Of a stretch of DNA of 64,000 nucleotides, positions 49,001-56,979 are shown one piece after another; the first letter of the stretch is position 1; each line of letters begins with the position of its first letter. The stretch covers positions 62,001-126,000 of the forward strand of contig NZ_JAUNLM010000001.1 in the NCBI RefSeq assembly GCF_030532265.1, written 5' to 3'. Source of the stretch: Clostridium sp. (GTDB lineage Bacteria > Bacillota > Clostridia > Clostridiales > Clostridiaceae). The notes below the pieces were generated by a model. It saw nothing but the letters and a program-made list of their open reading frames with translations. It had not been told where the DNA came from and did not search any database. Made by a program: the position numbers and the translations under genes.

Positions 49001-49625
49001 AAGTTCTATAAAGAGAAAAATATCAGCTCTTGGTATTGTAAATCTTGGTGCTATATCTGAATATGAAGAAGTTAGTGAGAAATACGAGTTTATGTCATCT
49101 CAAGAAGAAGATTTAGAAAAGTCAAAAAATGAATTACTTTCAGTTATTGAAGAAATGACAGAAAAAATGAGAATTTTATTCAAAGAAAATTTTAAAATAT
49201 TAAATAAAAATTTTAATGAAACTTTTAAAGAATTGTTTAAAGGTGGAAATGCTGAACTTATATTAGGGGAAGGTGATGAGCTTACAGCTAATATAGATAT
49301 AAACGTTATGCCACCTGGGAAAAAGCTTCAAAATATAAATTTAATGTCAGGAGGAGAGAAGGTTTTATCTGCAATAGCATTATTGTTTGGTATACTTAAA
49401 ATGAAACCTACTCCATTTTGTATATTAGATGAAATAGAAGCCGCCTTAGATGATGCAAATGTCTATAGATATTCAGAATTCTTAAAAAGATTTTCAGAAA
49501 AAGGAATACAATTTATAGTAATAACACACAGAAAAGGAACTATGGAAGTAAGTGATATAATGTACGGTGTTACTATGGAGGAAAAAGGAATATCAAAGGT
49601 ACTATCAGTTGATTTAAATAAATAG
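46068..49625 (+). CDS. smc: Chromosome segregation ATPase SMC
   Basis: Condenses and segregates the chromosome with ScpAB. 1185 residues: Walker A GPNGSGKSN at 31-39, long coiled coils, a hinge in the middle (about 500-670), then the signature LMSGGEKVLSA and Walker B CILDEIEAALDD. Start is GTG at 46068, with AAAGGAG eight bases upstream; a GTG nine bases earlier overlaps that site. Neighbours rnc and ftsY as in Bacillus. Confidence 0.98.
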   Translation: MFLKSLELRGFKSFADKTELKFKEGVTAIVGPNGSGKSNISDAVRWVLGEQSVKTLRGGKMEDVIFSGTQYRKPVGLAQVSLTLDNSNEVLPIDYNEVTVTRRIFRSGETEYLLNNSKCRLKDINSLFMDTGIGKEGYSLIGQGKIEAILSGRPEDRRNLLEEASGIVKYKFRKNEAEKKLSNTEENLIRIRDIISTYEERLEPLRIEREKALKFKDLSNDLKEKEVSLIVNNIKIIEREIKEFNKELDDKKNELNAKREDLNLKKQKLKDIEQSLEELERKSTEEKLEYFRKKEDITKANSDIELHNERINNLNKTIEKNKFEKYGLNSKILDINKEKEFLKKELSEKKEEEKIKLLEIEKLEDDIKSISSKVKDIELEINNLKKSELDLIKNNSSINNKITEIKGEIKSKEERKYKIDEEVKSIDNSLGINRSTINGLTLKIEAQEKEYEILNNKLVENKNNLLKINSLIANKEKESKFLSISLSKYEANKSMLKDLENGYEGYNRSLKNLMDRVDRKLTPHTEGIKVLGEVFTVPKGYETSIETALGSSISNVITETENIAKDLINYLKNNKLGRITFLPLNIINGSKLEVNDKVKNIDGYLGIASDIVHFNHKYTKVINYSLGRTIIAKDMDSAFKIAKIINYKYRIVTLEGEILNAGGALTGGSIKGKTTNILSRKREIEEIQEKIKETKLKLDETSDYIKEITKKRKDIDEEVLNLTDSMHAIKIELATNKNELMNLENQIKNLKENNLKAKDEKDLIEIDLSDLKLKLEELSSSILSLASENEFNKQKELELEETLNNKKLYLNNLNNKLTEVKISIASINELISTKSAEIIRKDSDLKEINLKIEKINEENSEATSSISISKEKIHYNIELINKNNERIENLEEIFKKNDLKRGMLKEEFSEIDSLISEIRDVLTKEEGELNKREILKAKSEMEIENHYKKLNEEMNLTYEEAKEIAKPIEDLSSFKDFISSIKRKISALGIVNLGAISEYEEVSEKYEFMSSQEEDLEKSKNELLSVIEEMTEKMRILFKENFKILNKNFNETFKELFKGGNAELILGEGDELTANIDINVMPPGKKLQNINLMSGGEKVLSAIALLFGILKMKPTPFCILDEIEAALDDANVYRYSEFLKRFSEKGIQFIVITHRKGTMEVSDIMYGVTMEEKGISKVLSVDLNK

Positions 49626-49644
49626 TTATTATGGAGGTAAGATA

Positions 49645-50562
49645 ATGTTTGGAAAATTATTTGATAAACTAAAAACTGGATTAACAAAAACTAGAGATGG
49701 GTTACAAGATAAAATAAATGAGGCTTTAAATTTAGCTGTAACTATAGATGATGACTTATATGAAGAATTAGAAGAAATTTTAATAATATCAGATATAGGT
49801 ATGGACACAACTATAGAAATTATAGATAGATTAAAAGTAAAAATAAGAAAAGAAAAAATAAATGATCCTCAAATGGTAAAACCAGCTTTAAAAGAAGTAA
49901 TAACAGATATGTTACTTGAAGGAAGTGAAGATGAAGAATCAAATGATTCAAATGAAAAAGAAGTATTATTAGTTATAGGTGTAAATGGTGTTGGTAAGAC
50001 AACATCAATAGGAAAGCTTGCAGCTAAAAATAAAGCAGAAGGTAAAAAAGTATTATTAGCAGCAGCAGATACATTTAGAGCTGCTGCAATAGATCAATTA
50101 GAAGTTTGGAGTGAAAGAGCCTCTGTTGATATAGTTAAACAAAGTGAGGGTTCAGATCCAGCAGCTGTTGTTTTTGATGCAGTTCAAGCAGCAAAGGCTA
50201 GAAATGTTGATCTTTTAATATGTGATACAGCAGGTAGATTACATAATAAAAAGAATCTCATGAATGAACTTTCAAAAATAAACAGAATAATTGATAGAGA
50301 ATACAGTGAAGCTAAAAAACAAACATTATTAGTGTTAGATGGAACAACAGGTCAAAATGCTGTTATACAAGCTAAGCAGTTTATGGAAGCTTGCCCTATA
50401 GATGGTATCATATTAACTAAATTAGATGGTACAGCTAAAGGTGGGGTTGTTATATCTATAAAACAAACTCTTAATATTCCAGTTAAATATATAGGAGTTG
50501 GAGAAGGTATAGATGATCTTCAGAAATTTGATGCTAAAAGCTTTGCAGAAGCACTATTTTAA
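49645..50562 (+). CDS. ftsY: Signal recognition particle receptor FtsY
   Basis: Membrane-targeting GTPase that docks Ffh. 305 residues: helical N domain then G domain with GVNGVGKTTS, DTFRAAA, DTAGRL and TKLDGTAKGG. It lacks the long acidic A domain seen in E. coli, as usual in Firmicutes. Follows smc by 19 bases. Confidence 0.98.
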   Translation: MFGKLFDKLKTGLTKTRDGLQDKINEALNLAVTIDDDLYEELEEILIISDIGMDTTIEIIDRLKVKIRKEKINDPQMVKPALKEVITDMLLEGSEDEESNDSNEKEVLLVIGVNGVGKTTSIGKLAAKNKAEGKKVLLAAADTFRAAAIDQLEVWSERASVDIVKQSEGSDPAAVVFDAVQAAKARNVDLLICDTAGRLHNKKNLMNELSKINRIIDREYSEAKKQTLLVLDGTTGQNAVIQAKQFMEACPIDGIILTKLDGTAKGGVVISIKQTLNIPVKYIGVGEGIDDLQKFDAKSFAEALF

Positions 50563-50579
50563 AAAATAATAAAATTTTT

Positions 50580-50613
50580 TATAGGTGTTAAGTAAAAATA
50601 CTTGACACCTATA
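50580..50613. promoter_or_regulatory. 15-bp inverted repeat overlapping the ylxM-ffh -35
   Basis: TATAGGTGTTAAGTA / TACTTGACACCTATA, loop AAAA, one G-T pair at RNA level. The right arm contains TTGACA, the -35 of the next promoter. It has no proper T run, so it is either a weak terminator of ftsY or an operator. Confidence 0.6.
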
Positions 50614-50630
50614 AATTTATTTGGTATCAT
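50602..50630 (+). promoter_or_regulatory. Promoter of ylxM-ffh
   Basis: TTGACA (50602-50607), 17-base spacer, TATCAT (50625-50630); predicted start near 50637, only a few bases before the ribosome site. Confidence 0.7.
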
Positions 50631-50654
50631 CTCTTTTGTGGTAAGGTGATTATT

Positions 50655-50987
50655 ATGATGGAAGATAGGGTTGAGATTTCATTATTAATGGATTTTTATA
50701 AACCATTATTAACTGAAAAACAAAGAAATATTATGGAATTATATTTTGATGATGACTTATCCTTAGCTGAAATTGCTGAATTAAACAACACAAGTCGTCA
50801 AGCAATCCATGATCTAATTAAAAGGTGCTATAAGCAACTTTTAACCTATGAAAACAAATTGAACTTACTTCAAAAGAGTATAAATCGAGAAGAAAAAATT
50901 ATAAAACTTCTTAAAAACTTTAAAGAAAAGTATTCTATTTCTGATAAAGAATATGATATGCTTAAGAAAGAGCTAGAAGATTTATAA
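50655..50987 (+). CDS. ylxM: YlxM, HTH partner of the signal recognition particle
   Basis: About 110 residues. LLTEKQRNIMELYFDDDLSLAEIAE and TSRQAIHDLIKR form a sigma-70-region-4-like helix-turn-helix. YlxM binds Ffh and modulates its GTPase activity in Streptococcus; position before ffh is conserved. Start ATG 50655 or 50658 after AAGGTGAT; a GTG at 50646 lies inside that site. Confidence 0.93.
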   Translation: MMEDRVEISLLMDFYKPLLTEKQRNIMELYFDDDLSLAEIAELNNTSRQAIHDLIKRCYKQLLTYENKLNLLQKSINREEKIIKLLKNFKEKYSISDKEYDMLKKELEDL

Positions 50988-51003
50988 TATTAGGAGGTTT
51001 AGT

Positions 51004-52359
51004 ATGGCTTTTGAGGGATTATCAGAAAAGCTTCAAAATACCTTTAAAAAATTAAGGGGAAAAGGTAAGCTTAATGAAAAAGATATAAAAGAAGCTATGA
51101 GGGAAGTAAAGCTTGCTTTATTAGAAGCAGATGTTAACTATAAAGTAGTAAGAAAGTTTGTTAAAAGTGTGAGTGAAAAGTGCGTTGGAAGTAATGTTCT
51201 AGAAAGCTTGACACCAGGACAACAAGTTATTAAAATAGTTAACGATGAACTTACTGAACTTATGGGAGGAAGCGAAAGTAAAATAAATTATTCAAGTAGT
51301 GGAACTACAGTTATAATGCTTGTAGGTCTTCAAGGGGCTGGTAAAACTACAATGTGTGGTAAATTAGCATTAAACCTTAGAAAGAATAATAAAAAGCCGC
51401 TTCTTGTAGCATGTGATATATATAGACCTGCAGCTATAAAGCAATTAGAAGTTGTAGGTAAGCAAATAGACATACCTGTATTTTCAATGGGAGATAAGGT
51501 TAAAGCTGTTGATATTGCAAAAGCTGGTATAAAGCATGCTAAAGATAATGGTAATAACGTAGTTATTATAGATACAGCAGGTAGATTACATATAGATGAA
51601 AGCTTGATGCAAGAACTTAAAGATGTAAAGTCAGCTGTTAATCCTTCAGAGATTTTACTTGTAGTAGATTCTATGACAGGACAAGATGCTGTAAATGTTG
51701 CAGAAACATTTAATAATGACCTTGACTTAACAGGGGTTATATTAACTAAACTTGATGGTGATACTAGAGGTGGAGCGGCACTTTCAATTAGATCTATCAC
51801 TGAAAAACCAATAAAATTTATTGGTGTTGGCGAAAAGATGAATGATTTTGAAGTTTTTCATCCAGATAGAATGGCATCAAGAATACTTGGCATGGGAGAT
51901 GTATTATCTCTTATTGAAAAGGCTCAATCTGCAATAGATGAAGAAGAAGCAGCGGATTTTACAAAGAAAATGATGAATCAAGGCTTAAATTTTGAAGATT
52001 ATTTAACTGCAATGGAGCAAATGAAAAAGCTTGGACCGCTTAATAAACTTATGGAAATGATACCTGGAGTAAATTCAAAAGAGTTGCAAGGTATTGATTT
52101 TGATCAAGGTCAAAAGCAAATGGAAAAAGTTAAAGCAATAATTCTTTCAATGACATTAAAAGAAAGAAGAAATCCATCCCTTGTAATAAATAATTCATCA
52201 AGAAAAAAGAGAATTGCAAAGGGTGCAGGTTCAACAATTCAAGAAGTTAATAAACTTATTAAAGGATACGAAATGATGAAAAAGAATATGAAACAAATGA
52301 AATCATTGCAAAAGGGAGCCAAAAAAGGTCTCTTAGGTAAGTTACCTTTTATGAGTTAA
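51004..52359 (+). CDS. ffh: Signal recognition particle protein Ffh
   Basis: Binds signal sequences and 4.5S/6S RNA. 451 residues: N domain, G domain with GLQGAGKTT, DTAGRL and TKLDGDTRGG, and the Met-rich M domain from about 300 to the end. Good AGGAGG. rpsP follows after 34 bases. Confidence 0.98.
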   Translation: MAFEGLSEKLQNTFKKLRGKGKLNEKDIKEAMREVKLALLEADVNYKVVRKFVKSVSEKCVGSNVLESLTPGQQVIKIVNDELTELMGGSESKINYSSSGTTVIMLVGLQGAGKTTMCGKLALNLRKNNKKPLLVACDIYRPAAIKQLEVVGKQIDIPVFSMGDKVKAVDIAKAGIKHAKDNGNNVVIIDTAGRLHIDESLMQELKDVKSAVNPSEILLVVDSMTGQDAVNVAETFNNDLDLTGVILTKLDGDTRGGAALSIRSITEKPIKFIGVGEKMNDFEVFHPDRMASRILGMGDVLSLIEKAQSAIDEEEAADFTKKMMNQGLNFEDYLTAMEQMKKLGPLNKLMEMIPGVNSKELQGIDFDQGQKQMEKVKAIILSMTLKERRNPSLVINNSSRKKRIAKGAGSTIQEVNKLIKGYEMMKKNMKQMKSLQKGAKKGLLGKLPFMS

Positions 52360-52393
52360 TATATAATTATTTTTTAAAGGAGGTGAAATTAAC

Positions 52394-52639
52394 ATGGCAG
52401 TAAAAATTAGATTAAGAAGAATGGGAGCTAAAAAAGCACCTTTCTATAGAGTAGTTGTTGCTGATTCAAGAAGCCCAAGAGATGGTAGATTCATCGAAGA
52501 GATCGGATACTACAATCCAGTTTCAGAACCAGCAGAAATAAAAATAAACGAAGAAAAAGCTAATAAATGGTTACAAAATGGTGCTCAACCAACAGATGTA
52601 GTTAAAAAGCTTTTCGTAAGAGCAGGCCTAAACAAGTAA
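52394..52639 (+). CDS. rpsP: 30S ribosomal protein S16
   Basis: 81 residues with [20 protein letters not shown] at the start. Strong AAAGGAGGTG. In the ffh-rpsP-khpA-rimM-trmD-rplS order common to Firmicutes. Confidence 0.98.
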   Translation: MAVKIRLRRMGAKKAPFYRVVVADSRSPRDGRFIEEIGYYNPVSEPAEIKINEEKANKWLQNGAQPTDVVKKLFVRAGLNK

Positions 52640-52689
52640 TACTAGGAGGTGAATTCTGCAACTTAGTATATAACTAGATGCAGGACACT

Positions 52690-52917
52690 ATGAAAGAATT
52701 AGTAGAAGTAATAGCTAAGTCCCTTGTAGATAATCCAGATGAAGTTACAGTAAATGAGATTAAAGGTGAACAATCAATTATACTAGAACTTAGGGTTGCA
52801 CAAGATGATATGGGCAAAGTTATTGGAAAACAGGGAAGAATAGCGAAAGCTATTAGAACCGTAGTAAAGGCTGCAGCAATAAAAGAAGAAAAAAGAGTAG
52901 TAGTTGAAATTATTTAA
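52690..52917 (+). CDS. khpA: KH-domain RNA-binding protein KhpA (YlqC)
   Basis: 75 residues with the KH motif GKVIGKQGRIAKAI. KhpA acts with KhpB in RNA-level control of cell division and sporulation in other Firmicutes. ATG 52678 is also in frame, but family members start MKEL, at 52690. The strong AGGAGGTG (52644-52651) is too far from either ATG unless the hairpin 52656-52683 folds; see findings. Terminator overlaps the stop. Confidence 0.93.
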   Translation: MKELVEVIAKSLVDNPDEVTVNEIKGEQSIILELRVAQDDMGKVIGKQGRIAKAIRTVVKAAAIKEEKRVVVEII

Positions 52918-52946
52918 AGAGTTAGGTGAAGCCTAACTCTTTTTTA
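52916..52946 (+). terminator. Terminator after khpA
   Basis: AAAGAGTTAGG / CCTAACTCTTT, loop TGAAG, T run. Confidence 0.92.
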
Positions 52947-53002
52947 TAATAAAATCATATAAAGTATAAAATTTTTAATTATAAAAAAGAGGTGATAAAT
53001 AT

Positions 53003-53500
53003 ATGAGAGAATTTTTTAAAGTAGGGAAGATTGTTAATACTCATGGGTTAAAAGGTGAGGTTAAAGTTATACCTTCTACTGAAGATGTAAATAACTTTAA
53101 AAGATATGAAGTTATTTTTATTGATGGAATAGAGAGAAAAATATTAGGTGTAAAATTTCAAAAAGATAGAGTTATATTGAAAATTGAAGGAATAGACTTT
53201 ATAGATGATGCAGAAAAATATAAAAATAAAATTATAGAAGTACCAAGGGATATGGAACCAGAACTTCCAGAAGATACTTTTTATGCTAGAGATCTTATAG
53301 GAATTCATGTATTTGATACAGAAGGAAATGATCTTGGGCCTATATATGATGTTATAGAAACTAAAAATAATGATGTATATTGGATAAGAGAACCAAAAGA
53401 ATTATTAATTCCTGTACTTAAAGATATAGTTTTAGATATTAATTTAGAAGATGAAAAAATTATTATAAGACCTGTAGGAGAATGGTTAGATGAAGATTAG
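53003..53500 (+). CDS. rimM: 16S rRNA maturation factor RimM
   Basis: 165 residues. N-terminal [16 protein letters not shown] and PRC-barrel domain with FYARDLIGI and [15 protein letters not shown]. Helps 30S head assembly. The trmD start lies 11 bases inside its end. Confidence 0.96.
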   Translation: MREFFKVGKIVNTHGLKGEVKVIPSTEDVNNFKRYEVIFIDGIERKILGVKFQKDRVILKIEGIDFIDDAEKYKNKIIEVPRDMEPELPEDTFYARDLIGIHVFDTEGNDLGPIYDVIETKNNDVYWIREPKELLIPVLKDIVLDINLEDEKIIIRPVGEWLDED

Positions 53501-54206
53501 TATATTAACTCTTTTTCCAGAGATGTTTTCAATATTTAACCATAGTATTATAGGAAAAGCACAAGAAAAAGGACTTATAGAAATAGAAACTTTAAATATA
53601 AGAGATTATACTAAAAATAAGCATAAAAAAGTTGATGATTATCCTTATGGTGGTGGTGCTGGTATGGTTATGGCACCTCAGCCTGTAATAGATACTATAA
53701 GAGAATGTAAAAAAGAAAACAAAGGAAAAGTAGTTTTTTTAGGACCTAGAGGAAAGAAATTTAATCATGACCTTTCAAAAGAATTAGCAAAAGAAGATGA
53801 ATTAATATTTTTATGTGGGCATTATGAAGGAATAGATGAAAGAATATATGAATACATAGATTTAGAAATTTCTATTGGAGATTTTATATTAACTGGTGGA
53901 GAAATGGCTGCTATACCAGTTATTGATTCTGTTTTAAGGCTAAAACCTGGAGTTTTAGGTAAAGAAGAAAGTTTTATGGATGAATCTTTTTCAAATGGAT
54001 TATTAGAATATCCTCAATATACAAGGCCTGAAGAATTTGAAGGAAAACGAGTTCCGGAAGTACTTTTATCAGGACATCATGAAAATATTAGAAAATGGAG
54101 AAGATTACAATCTTTAATCATTACAAGAGATAGAAGGAAAGACTTATTTGATAAAATAGAATTAACAAAGGAAGATAAAAAAATATTAAAAACTTATAAT
54201 AAATAA
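53490..54206 (+). CDS. trmD: tRNA (guanine-37-N1)-methyltransferase
   Basis: 238 residues. ILTLFPEMF at the start, [11 protein letters not shown], the trefoil-knot AdoMet loop [12 protein letters not shown] and [11 protein letters not shown] are diagnostic. Translationally coupled to rimM by overlap. Confidence 0.98.
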   Translation: MKISILTLFPEMFSIFNHSIIGKAQEKGLIEIETLNIRDYTKNKHKKVDDYPYGGGAGMVMAPQPVIDTIRECKKENKGKVVFLGPRGKKFNHDLSKELAKEDELIFLCGHYEGIDERIYEYIDLEISIGDFILTGGEMAAIPVIDSVLRLKPGVLGKEESFMDESFSNGLLEYPQYTRPEEFEGKRVPEVLLSGHHENIRKWRRLQSLIITRDRRKDLFDKIELTKEDKKILKTYNK

Positions 54207-54271
54207 ATTATTATAAGTATGCATATTTGATGAAGAAATTATATTTAGGTATATATTTAATAAATAAATTA

Positions 54272-54300
54272 TTGCAAAGAGATATTTTTTATGATAGAAT
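54272..54300 (+). promoter_or_regulatory. Promoter of rplS
   Basis: TTGCAA (54272-54277), 17-base spacer, TAGAAT (54295-54300); TGATAGAAT is an extended -10. Confidence 0.72.
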
Positions 54301-54306
54301 ATGCTT

Positions 54307-54384
54307 TGTGCTAGTACGGGCGGTCCTCTTCTGGATTTTAAGCTCCGGAATGAACGTCAAATTAATTTTAGGAGGGAATGCACA
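54307..54384 (+). ncRNA. Putative L19 leader
   Basis: About 78 transcribed bases before rplS. The stretch is unusually G+C-rich for this genome (GTACGGGCGGTCC, TCCGGAATGAACGTC), a sign of conserved structure. Bacillus rplS has a known autoregulatory leader in the same place. Assignment rests on position and base composition. Confidence 0.5.
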
Positions 54385-54735
54385 ATGAACGAAATTTTAA
54401 GAGCAATCGAACAAGAACAAATAAGAAATGATTTACCAAGCTTCAACGTTGGGGACAACATAAAAGTTCACCAATTAATAAAAGAAGGTAACAGAGAAAG
54501 AATCCAAGTATTCGAAGGAACTGTTATTAAGAAGCAAAACGGTGGTTTAAGAGAAACTTTCACTGTAAGAAGATTAGCTTACGGTACAGGAGTTGAAAAA
54601 ACTTTCCCAATGAACGCTCCAATGATTCAAAAAATTGAAGTGACTAGAAGAGGTAAAGTAAGAAGAGCTAAGTTATTCTACTTAAGAGATAGAGTAGGTA
54701 AGGCTGCTAAGGTTAAAGAATTATTAGTAAGATAA
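54385..54735 (+). CDS. rplS: 50S ribosomal protein L19
   Basis: 116 residues. The frame opens upstream at 54301, but that part is the leader. ATG 54385 with AGGAGGG seven bases upstream gives the family start [22 protein letters not shown] and the basic C terminus are typical. Confidence 0.98.
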   Translation: MNEILRAIEQEQIRNDLPSFNVGDNIKVHQLIKEGNRERIQVFEGTVIKKQNGGLRETFTVRRLAYGTGVEKTFPMNAPMIQKIEVTRRGKVRRAKLFYLRDRVGKAAKVKELLVR

Positions 54736-54747
54736 TTAACCATAAAG

Positions 54748-54778
54748 AAGAGGCTTAGAAGTAAGTCTCTTTTTTTTC
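54748..54778 (+). terminator. Terminator after rplS
   Basis: AAGAGGCTTA / TAAGTCTCTT, loop GAAG, long T run. Confidence 0.9.
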
Positions 54779-54806
54779 TATAAATAAATTAAAGGAGGAA
54801 TTTTTT

Positions 54807-55649
54807 ATGGCAATAAACTGGTTCCCAGGGCATATGAAAAAGACTCAAAGAGAAATAAAAGAGAATTTAAAAGTTGTAGATGCAGTTATTGAAATTAGAG
54901 ATGCAAGAATACCAAAAAGTTCTGCTAATCCTGATATAGATAAATTAGTTGGAAATAAACCAAGATTAATACTTTTAAATAAAAGTGACTTAACTGAGTC
55001 TAAAGTTACAAGAGAATGGATGAAATCTTTAACAAAAGATAATGTTAAAGTATTAGAGGTAAACTGCTTAAAAGGAAGTGGACTTCAAAAAATAAAGCCT
55101 GCTCTTAATGAATTATTAAAAGAAAAACATGATAGACTTAGAGAAAAAGGATTAAAAACAATAATGACAAGGGTTATGGTAGTAGGTATACCTAACGTTG
55201 GAAAGTCAACATTTATAAATAAAATGGCTAGAAATAATATAGCACAGACTGGAGACAGACCAGGTGTTACTAAGAGTAAGAGATGGATAAAGACATCTAT
55301 GGATGTTGAAATGTTAGATACACCAGGAGTTTTATGGCCTAAATTTGAGGATGATGAAACTGCATTAAATCTTGCTTTTACAGGAGCTATAAAAGATGAA
55401 ATTATGGATATTGAAGATTTGGCATATAGATTAGTTGAAAGATTACAACAGTATTATCCAGATGAATTAATGGAAAGATATAAAATAGATACAATATACG
55501 ATAATCCATTGGAGACTTTAGATGCTATAGCTATAAAAAGAGGTGCTATAATGAAGGGGCGCGAAATTGATTATAATAGAATAGCTGTTATATTATTAGA
55601 TGAGTTTAGAGGCGGAAAAATAGGAAAGATATCATTAGAAAGACCTTAA
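54807..55649 (+). CDS. rbgA: 50S assembly GTPase RbgA (YlqF)
   Basis: 280 residues. MAINWFPGHMKKT start and circularly permuted GTPase: NKSDL comes before GIPNVGKST and DTPG. Late 50S assembly factor in Firmicutes. Neighbours rplS and rnhB are conserved. Confidence 0.97.
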   Translation: MAINWFPGHMKKTQREIKENLKVVDAVIEIRDARIPKSSANPDIDKLVGNKPRLILLNKSDLTESKVTREWMKSLTKDNVKVLEVNCLKGSGLQKIKPALNELLKEKHDRLREKGLKTIMTRVMVVGIPNVGKSTFINKMARNNIAQTGDRPGVTKSKRWIKTSMDVEMLDTPGVLWPKFEDDETALNLAFTGAIKDEIMDIEDLAYRLVERLQQYYPDELMERYKIDTIYDNPLETLDAIAIKRGAIMKGREIDYNRIAVILLDEFRGGKIGKISLERP

Positions 55650-55668
55650 TAAAGGAGGTTTGAATTTT

Positions 55669-56472
55669 ATGAATCTTTTAAAAGATAATTTATCAGAATT
55701 TAGTTATAAAGATATAAAAAGTGAATTTGATAATTTAGAACTTAATTTTAAAACAGATGATATAAATATTTTAAGTAAAATTTTATTAAATGATAAAAGG
55801 AAAAATGTTCAAAGTTTAGGTAATAAAATATTAAAAGAAAAAAAGAAATTAGAAGATGAATTTATAAGAGTAAAAAAAATGTATGATTTTGATAGAGGGT
55901 TTGCTAAAGGGAAAGTACTTGCAGGTGTAGATGAAGTAGGAAGAGGACCACTTGCTGGACCAATTGTATCAGCTGCTGTAGTTTTAGATTTAGATTCTTT
56001 AGATGATATTATACTTTACTTAAATGATTCTAAAAAATTATCTGAACATAAAAGAGAAGAACTTTCAGAAATAATAAAGGAAAAAGCATTAGCTTATTGT
56101 ATTAGTGAATGTTCTAATGATGAGATTGATGAAAAAGGTATAGCTTATTGTAATAACAAAATATTTTTAGATGCAACTTATGGGCTTTCAGAAAGACCAG
56201 AAATAGTTTTATCTGATGGATACAATATAAAAGGTATAGAAATAGAAAATAAATTTGTTATAAAAGGTGATACTAAAAGTGCTAGTATAGCTGCAGCATC
56301 TATAATTGCAAAAGTTTATAGAGATAATCTAATGAAGGATATTTCCAAAAAATATCCAGAGTATGGATTTGAAAGCAATGTTGGATATGGAGCTAAGAAA
56401 CATTTAGATGCATTAAAGGAATTTGGAGCTACACCTATACATAGAATGAGTTTTTTAAGGAATATACTATAA
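55669..56472 (+). CDS. rnhB: Ribonuclease HII
   Basis: Removes RNA from DNA-RNA hybrids. 267 residues: about 75-residue N-terminal extension, then AGVDEVGRGPLAGP (first catalytic Asp-Glu), LNDSKKLSEHKRE and GDTKSASIAAASI. ATG 55669 is ten bases after AAAGGAGG; an upstream TTG touches the site and is rejected. Confidence 0.97.
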   Translation: MNLLKDNLSEFSYKDIKSEFDNLELNFKTDDINILSKILLNDKRKNVQSLGNKILKEKKKLEDEFIRVKKMYDFDRGFAKGKVLAGVDEVGRGPLAGPIVSAAVVLDLDSLDDIILYLNDSKKLSEHKREELSEIIKEKALAYCISECSNDEIDEKGIAYCNNKIFLDATYGLSERPEIVLSDGYNIKGIEIENKFVIKGDTKSASIAAASIIAKVYRDNLMKDISKKYPEYGFESNVGYGAKKHLDALKEFGATPIHRMSFLRNIL

Positions 56473-56507
56473 AAAGTAGTAATAGCAAAAGCTATTACTA
56501 CTTTTTT
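56471..56507. terminator. Bidirectional terminator between rnhB and yraN
   Basis: AAAAAGTAGTAATAGC / GCTATTACTACTTTTTT, loop AAAA; overlaps the rnhB stop and just touches the yraN stop. Confidence 0.93.
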
Positions 56508-56871
56508 ATCTAAAAGCATCTTTTGTATAAATGATATTATAGTTATTATTTTTTGTATTAAAATAAATCTCTAAAACGTCAAATCTTATAAAAAAATTTT
56601 TATAATTATTACTTAATAGAAAATATTTTGTTAATTTTTTTATGTTTTGAATTTTTTTATAAGTTATAGATTCTATAGCACTTCCATAATTTTTATTATA
56701 TCTACTTTTAACTTCCACAAAACATAATATATCATATTTTTTGCAGATTATATCTATTTCACCAAATCTATTTGAATAGTTTTTGCAAATTATATTATAA
56801 CCATTTTTAATTAAATATTCTTTTGCAATATTTTCACCATAATATCCTATTTTTTTATTAAAAGATTTCAT
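56506..56871 (-). CDS. YraN family (UPF0102) putative endonuclease
   Basis: 121 residues. GEIDIICKKYDILCFVEVKSR gives the PD-(D/E)xK-like acidic pattern (Glu, Asp, Glu-x-Lys) of the UPF0102 group. Function unproven. Minus strand, convergent with rnhB and divergent from yifB. Start ATG with GAGGTG seven bases upstream. Confidence 0.92.
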   Translation of the reverse strand: MKSFNKKIGYYGENIAKEYLIKNGYNIICKNYSNRFGEIDIICKKYDILCFVEVKSRYNKNYGSAIESITYKKIQNIKKLTKYFLLSNNYKNFFIRFDVLEIYFNTKNNNYNIIYTKDAFR

Positions 56872-56979
56872 ATTAAAACACCTCAGTTATGTATTATTGA
56901 CATGTTAGATTAAATTTATTAAATAAAACTTTGATTAAAATCTTTTTTGTTGTTAATAATCATCTATGAGGTGATTAAA

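Noticed and set aside
54301..54384. N-terminal extension of L19
   Set aside because: It covers the leader RNA; L19 begins at 54385 with a good ribosome site.
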